Assembly: GCA_036245525.1 (NCBI GenBank)
Contig: BTPG01000003.1
Location: 136,559,582 to 136,623,581, forward strand
DNA from: Semisulcospira habei
Taxonomy: Eukaryota > Mollusca > Gastropoda > Semisulcospiridae
Length of the DNA: 64,000 nt
Direction of reading: 5' to 3'
Shown: positions 1 through 11,547 of the stretch, in pieces
Layout: each line of letters starts with the position of its first letter
Numbering within the stretch: the first letter of the stretch is position 1
The notes under the pieces: model-generated
The model's input: only the letters and a program-made list of their open reading frames with translations
What the model was told of the DNA's origin: nothing
Database searches by the model: none
Translations under genes and position numbers: made by a program

Positions 1-157
1 GGTCGCAAACATAAAAGAATGGACCGAACTCGAGATGCCAGACTTGCTTGCCACCGCCCAAAATAGAACTCAGTGGAGAGCACTGTCTGTTGCTGCTGCC
101 TTTCAGTCCCCCCAACGCCCAGTTCGGGCAAGGGACTGATGATGATGATGAATGGAT
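1..157 (+). mobile_element. 3' end of a non-LTR retrotransposon (ORF2 C-terminus and tail)
   Basis: Frame 2 on the plus strand is open from the window edge to a stop at about 147 and reads like the C-terminal tail of a LINE polyprotein (NIKEWTELEMPDLLATAQNR, then TQWRAL). A short TGA-repeat tail follows. The minus-strand Jockey-like ORF2 stops making sense exactly where this tail begins, so this is the 3' end of a LINE inserted into that element. The clade cannot be assigned from 49 residues. Confidence 0.6.
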
Positions 158-1513
158 GGTATCTAATCCAGCAGCAGAGTCAGTACATTTCTGCATGGCT
201 TGCTGCAATTCTGAAAACGTAAAAGGGGCATTATAGTCTTCCAAGTTATCCGATATAAAATCACAAGCACAAGATTCTCGCTTCTCCTTCTCTCTCTGGA
301 AGAAAGGTGAATAATGCTCTGTTGAAGAATTATGGGCAATGGTGGAGGCAAGTAAATTGGCCACAGCCTTTTTATCTGTGACCAAACTGGCACCATCTCT
401 AAGATGGCCGACAGAAGCCGAGCCACCCCTGCCCCCAATTCTTCGAACAGCCTTCCAGACTTTTTGGGACGGAGTCCTAGAAAATAAAGATGAGACGAAG
501 CGTCTCCAGGAAGCACGGCGTTCACGTTTAAAAATATAACGGGCTTTCGCCCGCTGTCTTTTAAAGGTTAAAATATTTGCTTGCGACGGATTATGAAATG
601 CACGTCGCTGAGCAGATTTGCGCATTGTTTGGGCCTTGCGGCACTCTTCATTGAACCATGGTACTCTCGGCTTCTGAGGGAGTGATGTGGAAGTTCTAGG
701 GATGGTTTCACCTGCAACCTCCAACAAAATAGAAGTAAAACAAGAAACAGGTTCTTCAGCTGACATGACCACCTCCTCTGTAAGACGAGACTGACAGAGA
801 GAGGCAAACAGAGACCAGTTAGCTTTCTTGAGATTCCAGCGCCCCACCGGCGAATCCTCCTCACAGCTGACCGATGACAGGACTACTGGGAAGTGGTCAC
901 TACCACACAGGTCGTCGTGAACCTTCCAGTCAAAGTCCAGCATGAGAGAAGGATCACACACAGTGAGGTCTAGAACAGAACTAGATCCGGAACCTGAGTT
1001 AGAGTATGTAGGTGAGCCATCGTTAAAGACACATAGGTTAAGTTGAGAAAAAACATCTTCTAACATCTGACCTCTGCCATCATAGTGGTCACTACCCCAA
1101 AGGTGAGCATGACCGTTAAAATCCCCCATGAGAATAAAGGGAGGGGGCAGTTGATCTACTAAGTGAAAAATATCATTGCTACAGACCCGCAGTGATGGTG
1201 GCAGGTAAATACTGCATATGGTTATGGTCTTTTTTAAGGTAACCCGAGCAGCGACAGCCTGAAGACAGGTGTCGATGCTAACGGGGCTACATAAAATTTG
1301 GCTACTAATGAGAAGAGCCGCTCCACCCGAGCGCCTCTCCGAATCAGAGCCTTTATGTATAACATTAAAACCATTAAAAGACACAGGGTCAGAAGTCTTC
1401 AGGTAAGTCTCCTGAAGAGATATGACTGAGGGGTTATAGAACTTGACTAAAAGACGTAATTCCTCAAAGTTAGCTAAAAAACCACGACAATTCCACTGAA
1501 GCAAAGAGTCCAT
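158..1513 (-). CDS. LINE ORF2, N-terminal part: AP-type endonuclease
   Basis: I translated this by eye from ATG 1,513 and found no stop down to about 158. It opens MDSLLQWNCRGFLANFEELR, the usual first strand of an AP-endonuclease domain, and keeps the catalytic signatures: QET (near residue 33), MGDFNGHAHLWGS and GSDHFPV. The next ~200 residues are the linker before the RT (WFNEECRKA and KARYIFKRERR resemble that spacer in Jockey-group elements). The frame then runs into the LINE tail at 1-157, before any RT motif. The start codon lies two bases after the ORF1 stop. This part may be functional as read, but no complete RT is visible. Confidence 0.75.
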
Positions 1514-1515
1514 GA

Positions 1516-2956
1516 TTAAGTCTGATCTGGGGGTAAGGAGTTTTTCCCCCCTTTTTCCTTTACCTTGGAAGGAGTTGAAGAAACAGAGGGGGGCCGGCTC
1601 CCGGGCCTCCTCTGGTTCTTCGGAGAGGAAGGGGGTGGAGCTGCCGCAGCATCAGCAACAACAACTTCCACTCCCTCCATCCGCTCCTCCAGTGCAGCAT
1701 ATTTGTTTTGAAGGGGCACATCTGTGTTCCCCTTCTGGGCCCGTGCGCACAGCGGTCCCATAGATTTCTTAGACTTCTGGTCCTGGGCAGCGTTCCTGCC
1801 GCTAGAGTTAGCGGCCTTAGAAGGCTGACCAGAGCCAGAAGCCTTTGGAGTTGACTGACTAACAGGTTTGGGTGGGGGCTGAGGCTTAGGGGCAACAGAA
1901 GGCGGCACAACCGGACCGGCAGTGTCCGCCTTCTGCGTTCCCTGGCTCCTTGTCACCACCGGAGGAGGGTTACTCTCCAGGGGCGAGATGAGCCGAGGCT
2001 CCGCCCCCAACCAAGAAGTTGGGGTCTGACATGAAAAGTCTTTGGTGGGGCGCTTGCCTGCCACCGCTGCACTAAAAGTATACACTGAGGTGTTAGAGGT
2101 TGGGGCAGCCGCAGCTGCACCAGGGCCTTCAACCAGTTTTTTGGCATCCAGAAAGGACAGCCCCTTCTCCACACGCACCTGCTGAATCTTGCACTCGGAT
2201 ATCCAACGAGGGCATTTCTTATCCGAAGCCATATGCGCCCCCTGGCAATTCACACACAGGGGGGGTGGCTGTGCAGGTCTCAGCAGAGTGTCCGGGCCTA
2301 GTGCAACGGGCGCATGAAGCCTCTGCCTGACGGCATGTCTTCTGCCCATGGCCATACTTTTGGCACTTAAAGCACCGGAGGGGAAGAGGGACGTACTTTT
2401 TCACTCTCAGGGAGTAGTAACCTCCCCAGATGGTAGTAGGAGGGGTGGGGGTGCCAAACGTCAGGATGATGGTAGGGAGACGGATCTCCCCACCACCTCG
2501 CTTGGAAGCGAAGCGCCTGACGCAAGTCACCCCCTGAGACTTAAGGTTCCTTACAAGTTCATCTTCTGACAGTTCTGCCAAAGCTTGATCTTTGATTACA
2601 CCTCTTGACGAATTCATAGTTTTGTGGGGTGTGACTTCCACAGGAGTGTCTCCGATGGAAGAGAGCCCCAGTAGCCCGCTGGAGTGTGCCCGAGTACGGC
2701 ACTCCACCAGCAAGTCACCAGACCTGAGGCGCTGGGCGTCAGGCCTGCCAACACGGCTCCTGAGGGTCTCCCCCACCAGAAAAGGATGCAGCTTGGTAAC
2801 TGGTTTCTCCTTCACCTTGCTATGGACAATGAGGAAGCGAGGCCATACGGCCGACGCCTGAGGCGTCGCTTCCTCACAGTCTGAATCACTGTCATGTGCA
2901 ATGTCGGTGTCTATGCGCCGTTTCTGTGCTAGTTTTGGTTTTTTGGTTTTATCCAT
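1516..2956 (-). pseudogene. LINE ORF1, gag-like protein with zinc knuckles, frameshifted
   Basis: ORF1 starts at ATG 2,956 with a basic, serine-rich N-terminus (MDKTKKPKLAQKRRID). Around residues 190-230 it has two CX2CX4HX4C knuckles (CFKCQKYGHGQKTC and CARCTRPGHSAETC). A third, C-x2-C-x3-H-x6-C (CVNCQGAHMASDKKC), lies in another frame; the switch falls at a run of seven G (plus strand 2,259-2,265). Three knuckles of this pattern are usual in Jockey/I-type ORF1 proteins, which bind element RNA. The rest is proline/serine-rich, and the frame ends at TAA 1,518-1,516. The homopolymer frameshift may be a true mutation or a consensus error. Confidence 0.7.
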
Positions 2957-3627
2957 ATTATATTAGTAGAGATATTCATCCCCCGGGGGTCCCCGCCCGC
3001 CACCGAGCCCAACAAGGGAAAGTGCAACTGTCGGCGGGTCTCCAGCCGACGCACAATGGAGACTGCCCGAAAGATATACTCAAGGGGGTAAGCCCGATTG
3101 AACCGTTTGAGCCACCGCCTTCTATCACACGAATGCAGGGGAATACTGGCGTAAAGCACCTAATCAGCAGCAGAAGCTATAGCATGGTGCTCCGTATAGC
3201 AACCCGCATGTCAACAGTGGGATAGGGCTCAACGTGACAAGAGCCGATTGACTAGGCCGGTACGACTAGCCTCCCGTTTAGGTAGAAGTCAAGGCCGAAG
3301 TGGAGTGTTGGCACCAGTGAGCCGCAGCCCAAAGGGAACCTCAGCCACCAGGATCCTCTTCTCCCCCGACACGGGTCTCCAAGCACGGCAAACACTTGGG
3401 ATCCAAAGGACCAAAAAGTCACAAGTATTTTTAAGGACCAATCCAACATGGTACGACCTAGGTTAGCACAGCTCCTTAAAAACCGGACCAGTGAAAAGGC
3501 TGAACAACATATCTGCTGACATCAAGTCCTAATCCTGGACAAAGATGGCACCCGTCCGCTAGCCCACTCAGTCAGGGACTGAGCGGACTACCCACCTACG
3601 CCACGTGGAGGCCGGTGCCGGGTAGGC
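2957..3627 (-). other. 5' untranslated region of the Jockey-like LINE
   Basis: No ORF of note. The right boundary is placed where the sequence changes abruptly into the 165-bp repeat array (tgaatagtatttgag). The region is presumed to carry the element's internal promoter; I cannot point to the motif. Confidence 0.5.
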
Positions 3628-4567
3628 TGAATAGTATTTGAGGAAAAACATTTTTTGTCAAAATATGGCTATTTTTGACCTATTTCCTGAGCTCTTTTGA
3701 CCCTTGACCTTTCAGAGGGGTCATCCAAATTAGTATGCATAGATAGGTCTTACCATGAGGTATCTCTGTACCAAGTTTGAGTCTGAAATTGTGAATAGTA
3801 TTTGAGAAAAAACATTTTTTGTCAAAATATGGCTATTTTGGACCTATTTCTTGAGCTCTTGTGACCCTGGACCTTTCCGAGGGATCAACCAAATTAGTAT
3901 GCATAAAAAGGTCTTACCATCAGGTATCATTGTACTAAGCTTGGGATTGAAGTTGTGAATAGTCACCAATAGCATTTGAGAAAAAACATTTTTTGTCAAA
4001 ATATGGCTATTTTGGACCTATTTCTTGAGCTCTTGTGACCCCGGACCTTTCCGAGGGATCAACCAAATTAGTATGCATAAAAGGTCTTACCATCAGGTAT
4101 CATTGTACCAAGTTTGGGTTTGAAGTTGTGAATAGCATTTGAGAAAAAACATTGTTTGTCCAAATATGGCTATTTTGGGCCTATTTCCTGAGCACTTTTG
4201 ACCCTTGACCTTTCCAAGGGATCAACCAAATTTAGTATGCATAGAAAGGTCTTACCATCAGGTATCTTTGTACCAAGTTTGGGTTTGAAGTTGTGAATAG
4301 CATTTGAGAAAAAATAAATTATGTCAAAATATAGCTATTTGGGATAAATTTCTTGATCCCCTGTGACTTTGACCTTTGTGAAAGGTCACTGAGATTGGTA
4401 TGTTTAGAAAGGTCTTGCCACAAAGTATCCTTGGGCCAAGTTTGAAGACTGTAGCTTGAATAGTCTCCGAGAAAATGCCAACGTTAAGTTTACCATGAAT
4501 GAGGGCAGACTGATGGACGACCACTGGCCCAGAACATAGACTCACTTTTGCTTCGCACGTAAGTCAA
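3628..4567 (+). repeat. Helentron/HINE-like non-autonomous element with tandem core repeats, copy 1
   Basis: About five tandem units (marker gtcaaaatat-type words at 3,657, 3,821, 3,995, 4,158 and 4,323, so spacing is 163-174 bp) are followed by a unique tail. The tail holds a purine-rich GGACG stretch and a terminal stem (gactcac ... gtaagtc, matching CTCAC/GTGAG in the other copies). Core repeats plus a 3' hairpin match the pearl/HINE class of Helitron-related elements known from molluscs; that class assignment is an inference. The 5' part is missing where the Jockey-like LINE abuts. Confidence 0.6.
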
Positions 4568-4744
4568 AAACTACCTCAAGATTATTCTTTTAGGTACATT
4601 GTCATACAATTTCAAGCTTGTCTGTCCTCAAACGCAGGCTCTAGTTGCGGTCACATACACACACATACGGTGTTAGTGCCAAAAGTATGTTCTCCACCAA
4701 GGTTTGCATAGCTAGACATGAAGTGATACATTTCCTTTCCAGCA

Positions 4745-6051
4745 CACGTCTTTTGAACTATCAGAACTAACAGTCTCTTCAGCACATGGACATTCATTTT
4801 TACCTGCTCTAAAGGCCACCCCCCAACAAAAGGAACCATCTCTCAGATTCTATTTTCCTGGAAGAAATCGAAGACCTGTTTGAAATTTGCAACTGTCAGA
4901 GAGGAAAACATATCATCTTGGGAGATTTCAATTTCCATTTTGATTCACCTCACAGAGCCAACAGAGTCAAGGACCTGATCAACCAGTATGACTTCCATCA
5001 GTGTGTCACAGTTCCAACTCATAAATCTGGCCACATCTTGGATTGGTTCCTCCATCGTGAGACTGATGGACTACTACACTCCACGTCTGTGTCTTTGGAC
5101 CTCACATTTGATCATTTCACGGTTGTGTGTGAGCTGAATGTTGCAAAGCCTGTGTGTCCTCCAGCCACGATTGTCCGCCGCAATATTCGCAGCATTGATC
5201 GTCATGCATTACAGACTGACATTACACAGATGCTGACCAACCATCCAGACATTGACGCCATCACCTACAACAGTGAACTTCGCTGCCTCGTAGACACCTA
5301 TGCCCCTGCCACCATGCATCAAATCCGCACCGATAAGTCCGACCCGTGGTTTACTCCGGAAGTGACTATAGCCAAGCAAGAACGTCAGCGTGCCGAGCGT
5401 GCCTGGTGTAAATCCGGACTCACTGTGCATAAACAGATTTATGACATGAAGAAACTTGTTGTCAATCAGACTGTGTTGAAAGTGAAAACTGATTTTTACT
5501 GCTCCAAGATGCTTGAAAGTGACACTTGTAAAAAAATTGTTTGCCCTTGCTGATAGCTTGTCTGGTAGATCTCGTGACTCTCCCCTTCCCACCAACATCC
5601 CAGCTGCTCACCTAGCCAACGCCTTTTGTAGCTTTTTCACTGACAGGGTGACATCCATTCGAGACAGCCTTGATGCTGTGTGGTGCGCCCATATTGACAC
5701 CCACCCTCCCCATATTGAGCACCTCTTTGTCGAGTTCACTCCCGTCTCTGCACAGGCTGTTTTTGACATTCTTAAGAAATGCCTGCCTAAAAAGTGTGAG
5801 CTTGACCCCATGCCAACTTCACTGGTTTTTGAAAACATTGGAATTCTTCTGCCCACCATCACCAAAATCATCAATCAGTCCCTTGAGTCAGGCGTCTTTC
5901 CGTCAGAATTTAAATCAGCCGTTGTCAAACCTCTCCTCAAAAAGTCAAATCTTGACCCCAACCAGCTAAAGAACTATCACCCCGTTTCAAACCTACCCTT
6001 TCTGTCCAAAGTTCTTGAGAGAGTCGTTCTCACACAGCTCACTAAATACCT
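4745..6051 (+). pseudogene. L2/CR1-like ORF2: endonuclease end and RT N-terminus
   Basis: Endonuclease motifs are visible (ILGDFNFHFD; the DWF and DLTFDHFTVVCEL region), then the linker with DPWFTPEV. RT block 1 follows as FKSAVVKPLLKK and KNYHPVSNLPFLSKVLERVV. The frame shifts near 5,515-5,540 (the product splits as KMLESDTCKK then LFALADSLSG), and the start of the endonuclease near 4,745-4,830 is also shifted. The 5' portion of the element is missing. The piece ends in the 14-bp target duplication of the RTE-like insertion. Confidence 0.75.
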
Positions 6052-6611
6052 TATTACTTACTTACGCCTGTCACCCCTACCCGGGTATAGGCCGTCGACG
6101 AGAGATCTCCAGCGACTCCTGTCCTGTGCTTCTCCTTCGATTTTACTCCAGGTGGTTCCCATTCTCTTGATGTCTGCTTGGAGGTCTCGACGCCAGTAGT
6201 TTCTTGGCCTACCTCTTTTCCTCTTTCCCTGGGGATTCCATGACAATGCCTGCCTAGTGATACTGGAAGCTGGCTTTCTCAGACTGTGACCAATCCATCT
6301 CCATCTTCTTCGCCCAATTTCATTCTCTGCTGTTATCTGCTCTGTTCTCTCCCAGAGTCTGATGTTGCTGATCTTCTCTGGCCAGTGGATTTTCAAAATT
6401 CTTCTAAGGCAACTGTTTATGAAGATCTGTACTCTGTTGACAGTGGTTTTTGTCAATCTCCAAGTCTCTGCTCCATATAGGAGAACTGCTTTTACGTTGG
6501 AGTTGAAAATCCAGACTTTGGTGTTTTGTGACAGCTCTCTGGAACTCCACACTTTTTTCAACTGGAGAAAGGCTGCTCTGGCTTTACCGATTCGTGCTCT
6601 GACATCTGCAT
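6052..6611 (-). mobile_element. 5'-truncated RTE-like LINE insertion with 14-bp target duplication
   Basis: The minus strand is open for 167 codons and reads as a LINE ORF2 C-terminus (LLYGAETWRLTKTTVNRVQ; WPEKISNIRLWERT; RRRWRWIGHSLRKP; DRSRWRSLVDGL), ending in a TAAG-type repeat tail. The flanks carry identical CTCACTAAATACCT at 6,038-6,051 and 6,612-6,625. The insertion interrupts RT block 1-2 of the L2/CR1-like element. Confidence 0.8.
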
Positions 6612-6871
6612 CTCACTAAATACCTACAGTCAAACAATCTCGTCCATCCGCTTCAGTCTGCTTACCGTGCCGGGCACAGTATTGAAACTGCTCTGTCGTT
6701 AATGGCCTCCTAAGTGCCTATGATGAAAACCAGATCTCAGTTCTTTCCCTGTTAGACCTATCAGCTGCGTTTGACACCACTGACCACTCCATCTTGCTCC
6801 AACGTCTAGAAAACTACTTTGCTATTTCTGGTAAAGCTCTCGCCTGGTTTCACTCTTATCCGTCTTCCTCT
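6612..6871 (+). pseudogene. L2/CR1-like RT, second piece (blocks 2-3)
   Basis: The sequence resumes in frame after the target duplication with [14 protein letters not shown], then shifts frame (an indel near 6,700) into [17 protein letters not shown], the first catalytic-aspartate block of the RT. It ends with LAWFHSY just before the inserted second LINE. Confidence 0.75.
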
Positions 6872-8382
6872 CTCCCCCCCTCTCCGGGAGCGTCAGCACG
6901 CATTCATATCGTGCTCCAGCTTGCAGTGGATTCATGTGTCTTAAGTTAATTTGCTAAGTATGATATTTGGCACACGGGTTTGTGATTGTGTCTCCTACAT
7001 TCTGGTGATTTTTCACGTGAGAGGATGGAGTTTTTCATAAGTAATGACTTATAAGTGTTTTCCCATATATGATTTCCACTGAACTCTCTTGTCTTCCATT
7101 TTCAAATTTTGTACACATGTGCGGTGACTCATATGGCCTCGATTGTTTTGTAGACAGGGGGATTGTTTTGTAGACAGGGGGCGTCAGACCTGGCTACGCC
7201 TGTCATCATAGTCCCAACACTGTGTAAACACACCAGCGTACTCTGGCCGTACCTCCAACAACGTAACCTGCCCCACTGAGGCTAGACACCAAAACCCACA
7301 CCGCCACGGACAGCTAAATGTACCCGGGCATGGCGGTAAAAACGGGCATCCCGGCCCTAGAGACCAAGGGCCTCAACACAGCGCCCACAGCACGCAGCCA
7401 GTTCAAGCTTGGCGCCCCGATTCCGCCAGGAGCAGGCTTTGACGAAAGTCTTCAGAATGGCGCCCCGATTCCACCAAGAGCAGGCTTTTGCAAAAGACTC
7501 TAGTCAGCACGATCCGAACCATGCTGACCGTACACCAGCGCCGTTTGCGTATGGTGGTGGATCAAAGGTCGGGGCTGCTCCAGAACACAAGCCACAGCAG
7601 CCCGGCTATGATCGCACATCAACACTCATGGGCGCCCCTTCCTACATGGCAGGCGGTCGACCTATGTACCCCTACCCCAACCCCCCAACTTTCCCCTACC
7701 CCCCGCCGCCCCCCCCCCCCCCCCCGCCCCCCCCCCCCCCCCCCCGCCCCCCCCCCCCCGAGTGCCGCAGCTTAGTGAGAGTGATTGTGCCGCCTTGTTT
7801 TCGCTTCTTCAAAAGTTCAGGCCACGCGCCGGAAATTAGGACACGCGTCCCTAGGTGATAGCCTTTTCGACATTCTTTGATAAAGTTCCACTGTGCGCGT
7901 TTTGTGGACCAATTATTGACGGTAATTCCCAATCTGCTATCATCATTTCCCGATTTAAATATACTTTTTTCACTTAGCGATTTTTAAAATTATTATAGTT
8001 GTACGATTTTCTTAGACTTTAAATTTGTTTGTTTTTCTTTCTTGTTATTTTTAAGTCGACAAAATAGCTTTGTGTATTATGAACTTTGTCGCAGGTGAAC
8101 GTGCATAGTTCCTTGACAAGTCATTTTTCATTTGTTTTCTTTTATAGTTGCTGACTTTTTTGGTGTTTTTTGTTGACATAACCAAGCAAGAAAACCGCAA
8201 ACATTCTGCTGAATTTAGACTAAGCACGTGATAAACAGTGTGATTCTTCGCAGTGTATTGTTTTATTGAGCTTTTCTAAAGCATTCTATAGATATTGATA
8301 TTAGTTGATTTTTATTTTTTATTTTTTTTAATTATTTTTTTGTGACCATATTTGTATTATATCTCTCGCTACATTTGCTGAC
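6872..8382 (+). other. 5' region of the second LINE with a proline-rich frame
   Basis: Overlapping open stretches lie at 7,318-7,503 and 7,409-7,858. A direct repeat with a ggcgccccgattcc core occurs twice (about 7,410 and 7,459), and a near-pure C run (7,703-7,760) gives polyproline. This could be a decayed ORF1 or 5' UTR. No zinc knuckle or recognisable domain is present. From 7,900 to 8,380 the sequence is AT-rich and non-coding. Confidence 0.35.
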
Positions 8383-11152
8383 ATGCAAAATCGTAATCTA
8401 ATTACTGTTCCGAAACGAACAGACGAACTGAGAATTGGCCATCTTAACATATACCATCTAGTTAACAAGGTGCCCGATTTATCTGTGTTCCTAAACACGC
8501 CCTTACATTTTCATATTTTTGGTGTGTCAGAGTCAAGGCTTAAAAGTTCAATAAGGGATAACTCCATTTCTGTCCCAAATTTCTCAGTACTCCGCAGAGA
8601 TGCCTCAAGCCCTCAACACACTGGACTAGCTGTATATATACATAATTCAATACTTGGTAACGTTAAACGGCGACAAGACTTAGAGTCAGCTCAAGTGGAA
8701 TGCTTGTGGGTAGAAGTGACGACATCTAAATCACTCCCGTCCTCATTGGCTTTATTTATAGAAATCCCGCAGCCAGCTGGGACTGGTATGATGACTTCGT
8801 AGCAATGACGGATAGCGTAAACCAAAATAAAGCTGACGTTCTTTTGGGTGATTTTAATATTGATCTTTCTAAATCTAAAGGGTCCAATGCTGCATGGGCG
8901 TCAACAACAGCACTATTCGGTTTAGAACAGTTAATTAAAACCCCCACTAGAACCACATGTACATCTTCAACCTGATTGATCATATTTATGTGACAAATGA
9001 TGATAAAATATCAAATGTACATTTTCCCTCCTTAGCTGTCAGTGACCATAATCCAGTATGTTGCACAGTCTCCATGAAACTAGACAAAGAGAACAAAAAG
9101 AGACATAAAACAATTAAATATCGTTCTTTCAAAACATTTAATAACGGCGACTTTCTGCGGGATCTGCGAAATACTCCTTTCAGTGATGTGTATAACCACA
9201 CTTCTCCTGACAGTGCCCTGTCGTACTGGATGGGTCTAGTCCTTGGGGTCCTAAATAAGCATGCACCCATACGAGAAAAACGAGTTAAGCACTCTTCCCT
9301 GCCACCCTGGTTAACAGTAGATGTCAAACAGGCCATGTCATTTAGAGACAAACTTAAGAAAGAAAAACAGTTTGATGAATATAACAAACAACGAAATCGT
9401 GTTAAATACTCAGTGAGAGTGTCAAAAAAAAAAGTTCTTCCAGGAAATGATTAGGGACAAAAAAGATACAGCATCAGTGTGGAAAGCCCTGAATGTTATA
9501 ACAAAGGGTAAATCAGCCCCTGAAATACCATCCCATTTGTCAGCTGATATATTAAATAACCACTTCCTATCGACAGCTGAAACACTTGCTCAGTCAGCTG
9601 CAAATAGTAACGCAGAGTACCAAGTTCCTAGTGTACTGGAAAAATACTGCGAGGCCAAAAATATACTGCAGACATTCATCATTCCTGATATTACCGTCGC
9701 TGAAGTCAGCAAATTTATCTCTAGCATGCCGAACAAAAAGTCCACCGGGATGGATGGTATAGACAACAAAATTCTGAAAATGTCAATACCATATACGGTA
9801 GAGGCACTCACTTATATCTTTAACCTCAAGTTTCCAACTATTTTTAAAGAGGCCAAGGTAATTCCAATCCCTAAATCAAAAGATCTTGAAGATGTCAATA
9901 ACTACCGTCCTATCTCACTTTTGTTGGCCCTGTCAAAGCCCCTTGAAAAACACACACAAAAACACCTCCTCGATTTTCTAGAAAAGGGCAATTTCATAAA
10001 TATTCATCAGTTCGGCTTTAGACCGAAACACTCATGTCAGTCAGCACTGGCACACATTGTAGACAGCTGGCTGGAATCAATAAATAAAAAACTGATGTCT
10101 GGAGCTGTTTTCTTAGACCTACAAAAAGCATTTGATCTTGTCGACCATGACATTCTCTTAAAGAAGCTAGCAGCATACCATATAAGTGAAGATCATACCT
10201 AAAAGACAGAAAACAAAAGGTATATACCCATGGAAAATACTCTAAACAAGGACAAGTTAACTATGGTGTCCCCCAGGGGTCGATCTTGGGACCTCTTCTA
10301 TTTATAATATTCATTAATGATTTGCCTTTGCATATTACTAACACTGATGTCAATTGCAACCTGTTTGCGGACGATACGAGCCTCCATGTTTCGGGTAAAA
10401 AAACAGCCGACATTAACCTTAGCTTACAAAGTATTCTAAGCAAGGTTTCCGACTGGTGTAGAGAGAATCATATGATTCTTCGTCCAGGAAAAACAAAGAG
10501 TATTTTAATCACTACACGACAAAAACACCAACGCCGACCACAGCCGTTACATTTACAACTGAAAGCTAAACCGATAGAACAAGTCACAGAGCGTAAATTC
10601 TTGGGAATACACGTTGACGAACAATTATGTTGGGACACGCATATAAATACAGTCTGTAAAACCATTGCTAAAAACACTTTCCTGTTGTCCCAGCTTAGAC
10701 AAGTAACGGATACACATACTCGTAAACTGTTTTTTCACGCTCATATCAAGTTTCACGTTGATCATGTCTCCACAGTGTGGGACGGTTGTAGTGATGTTCA
10801 CATGAACAGGTTAAACTCTATATATAAAAGAGCTGTCAAAATGATAGATATGCGGCCCATTCCTACCACAGACAAATTTAGACATCTAAACATTCTCGGC
10901 CTGCGTCAACAACTTAATTTCAACAAATGCATCCTCATGCACAAGATATTAAATAACATGACACTGCAGTATCTAACCACCAAATTTATGCCACAGCAAG
11001 AACGCGAACGGACCTCAAGGAACAATACTTTACCCCTACCTCTGCCTAGAATTGACCTCTTTAAAACTAGTTTATCCTTTTCTGGACCGTTTGTATGGAA
11101 CACTATTCCTGCACATTTGAAGACTATAGCCTCGCTTGGAATCTTTAAATGA
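8383..11152 (+). pseudogene. LINE ORF2: endonuclease and reverse transcriptase, several frameshifts
   Basis: The frame opens MQNRNLITVPKRTDELRIGH. Endonuclease motifs follow (IGHLNIYHLVNK; GVSESRL; LGDFNIDLSKSK; the LIDHIYV and VSDHNPV region). RT motifs are NYRPISLLLALSKPLEKH, QFGFRPKHSCQSAL, FLDLQKAFDLVDHDI, GVPQGSILGPLLF, NLFADDTSLHV and KFLGIHVD, so the FADD catalytic pair is present. Frame breaks occur near 8,760, 8,970, 9,430 (an A-run) and 10,200, where a short segment before GVPQGS seems missing. The C-terminal domain ends at 11,152. The copy cannot make one continuous protein, although most domains are well preserved. CR1-like is my best clade guess. Confidence 0.8.
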
Positions 11153-11251
11153 AACTTTTCGATTACCTGATGAGCCAAACATAACAACACTGGGCATTTA
11201 AACAAACCCTGATGGTTAATGCTTTCATGTAATATATGCATTTATCTATAT

Positions 11252-11287
<36 letters not shown>

Positions 11288-11395
11288 TGTATGGTATAAG
11301 ATGAATGTTGAGTGTTACTATCATTTTGTGTAAATAATTTTTTTTTTTTTTAAATAATTTTATTGTTGCATGAAATAATATGTGTAAATATAATC

Positions 11396-11427
<32 letters not shown>

Positions 11428-11547
11428 CATCTTTTAATCTATTTTATGTTGTAGATGTTAGCAACGACAAGTTTGTAAAATGACGATTTGTTTCTGTCAA
11501 AACTTTTTACCGTTGATAAATAAAGTTTCATCATCATCATCATCATC
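11153..11547 (+). repeat. 3' UTR of the second LINE with microsatellites
   Basis: It contains a TG repeat (11,257-11,291), a T-rich run near 11,337, a TTA repeat (11,396-11,427) and a final TCA repeat just after aataaagtt. The last is the 3' tail at the junction with the host LINE. Confidence 0.65.

Larger units (their letters stand above)
158..3627 (-). mobile_element. Jockey/I-group non-LTR retrotransposon, 5' complete, cut at the window edge
   Basis: Reading leftward, the element has a 5' UTR (3,627-2,957), a nucleocapsid-like ORF1 (2,956-1,516) and the endonuclease part of ORF2 (from 1,513). Its 5' end abuts the first unit of a 165-bp repeat array, which suggests insertion into that array. 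The reverse transcriptase would lie to the left, beyond the plus-strand LINE tail at 1-157. Assignment to the Jockey/I group rests on the ORF1 zinc-knuckle pattern and the endonuclease; the RT that would settle it is not in the window. Confidence 0.75.
6872..11547 (+). mobile_element. Second non-LTR retrotransposon (CR1-like), nearly full length, inserted in the L2/CR1-like RT
   Basis: This is a 4.7-kb insertion with a long 5' region, an endonuclease-RT frame (8,383-11,152) and a 3' UTR ending in an aataaa-containing stretch and a TCA-repeat tail at 11,529-11,547. The host LINE codon frame is continuous from 6,871 to 11,549. I could not define a convincing target duplication. Confidence 0.75.

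Noticed and set aside
163..864. Minus-strand ORFs of 98 and 120 codons
   Set aside because: They lie out of frame with the endonuclease-linker frame of LINE ORF2, which is open through the same bases from 1,513.
3628..4567. CRISPR-like spaced repeats
   Set aside because: Units are ~165 bp, contiguous and diverged, in a eukaryotic context with a transposon tail.
7488..7858. Proline-rich protein gene
   Set aside because: The polyproline comes from a 55-bp C-run; no start, domain or homologue is recognisable, and it sits in the 5' region of a LINE.
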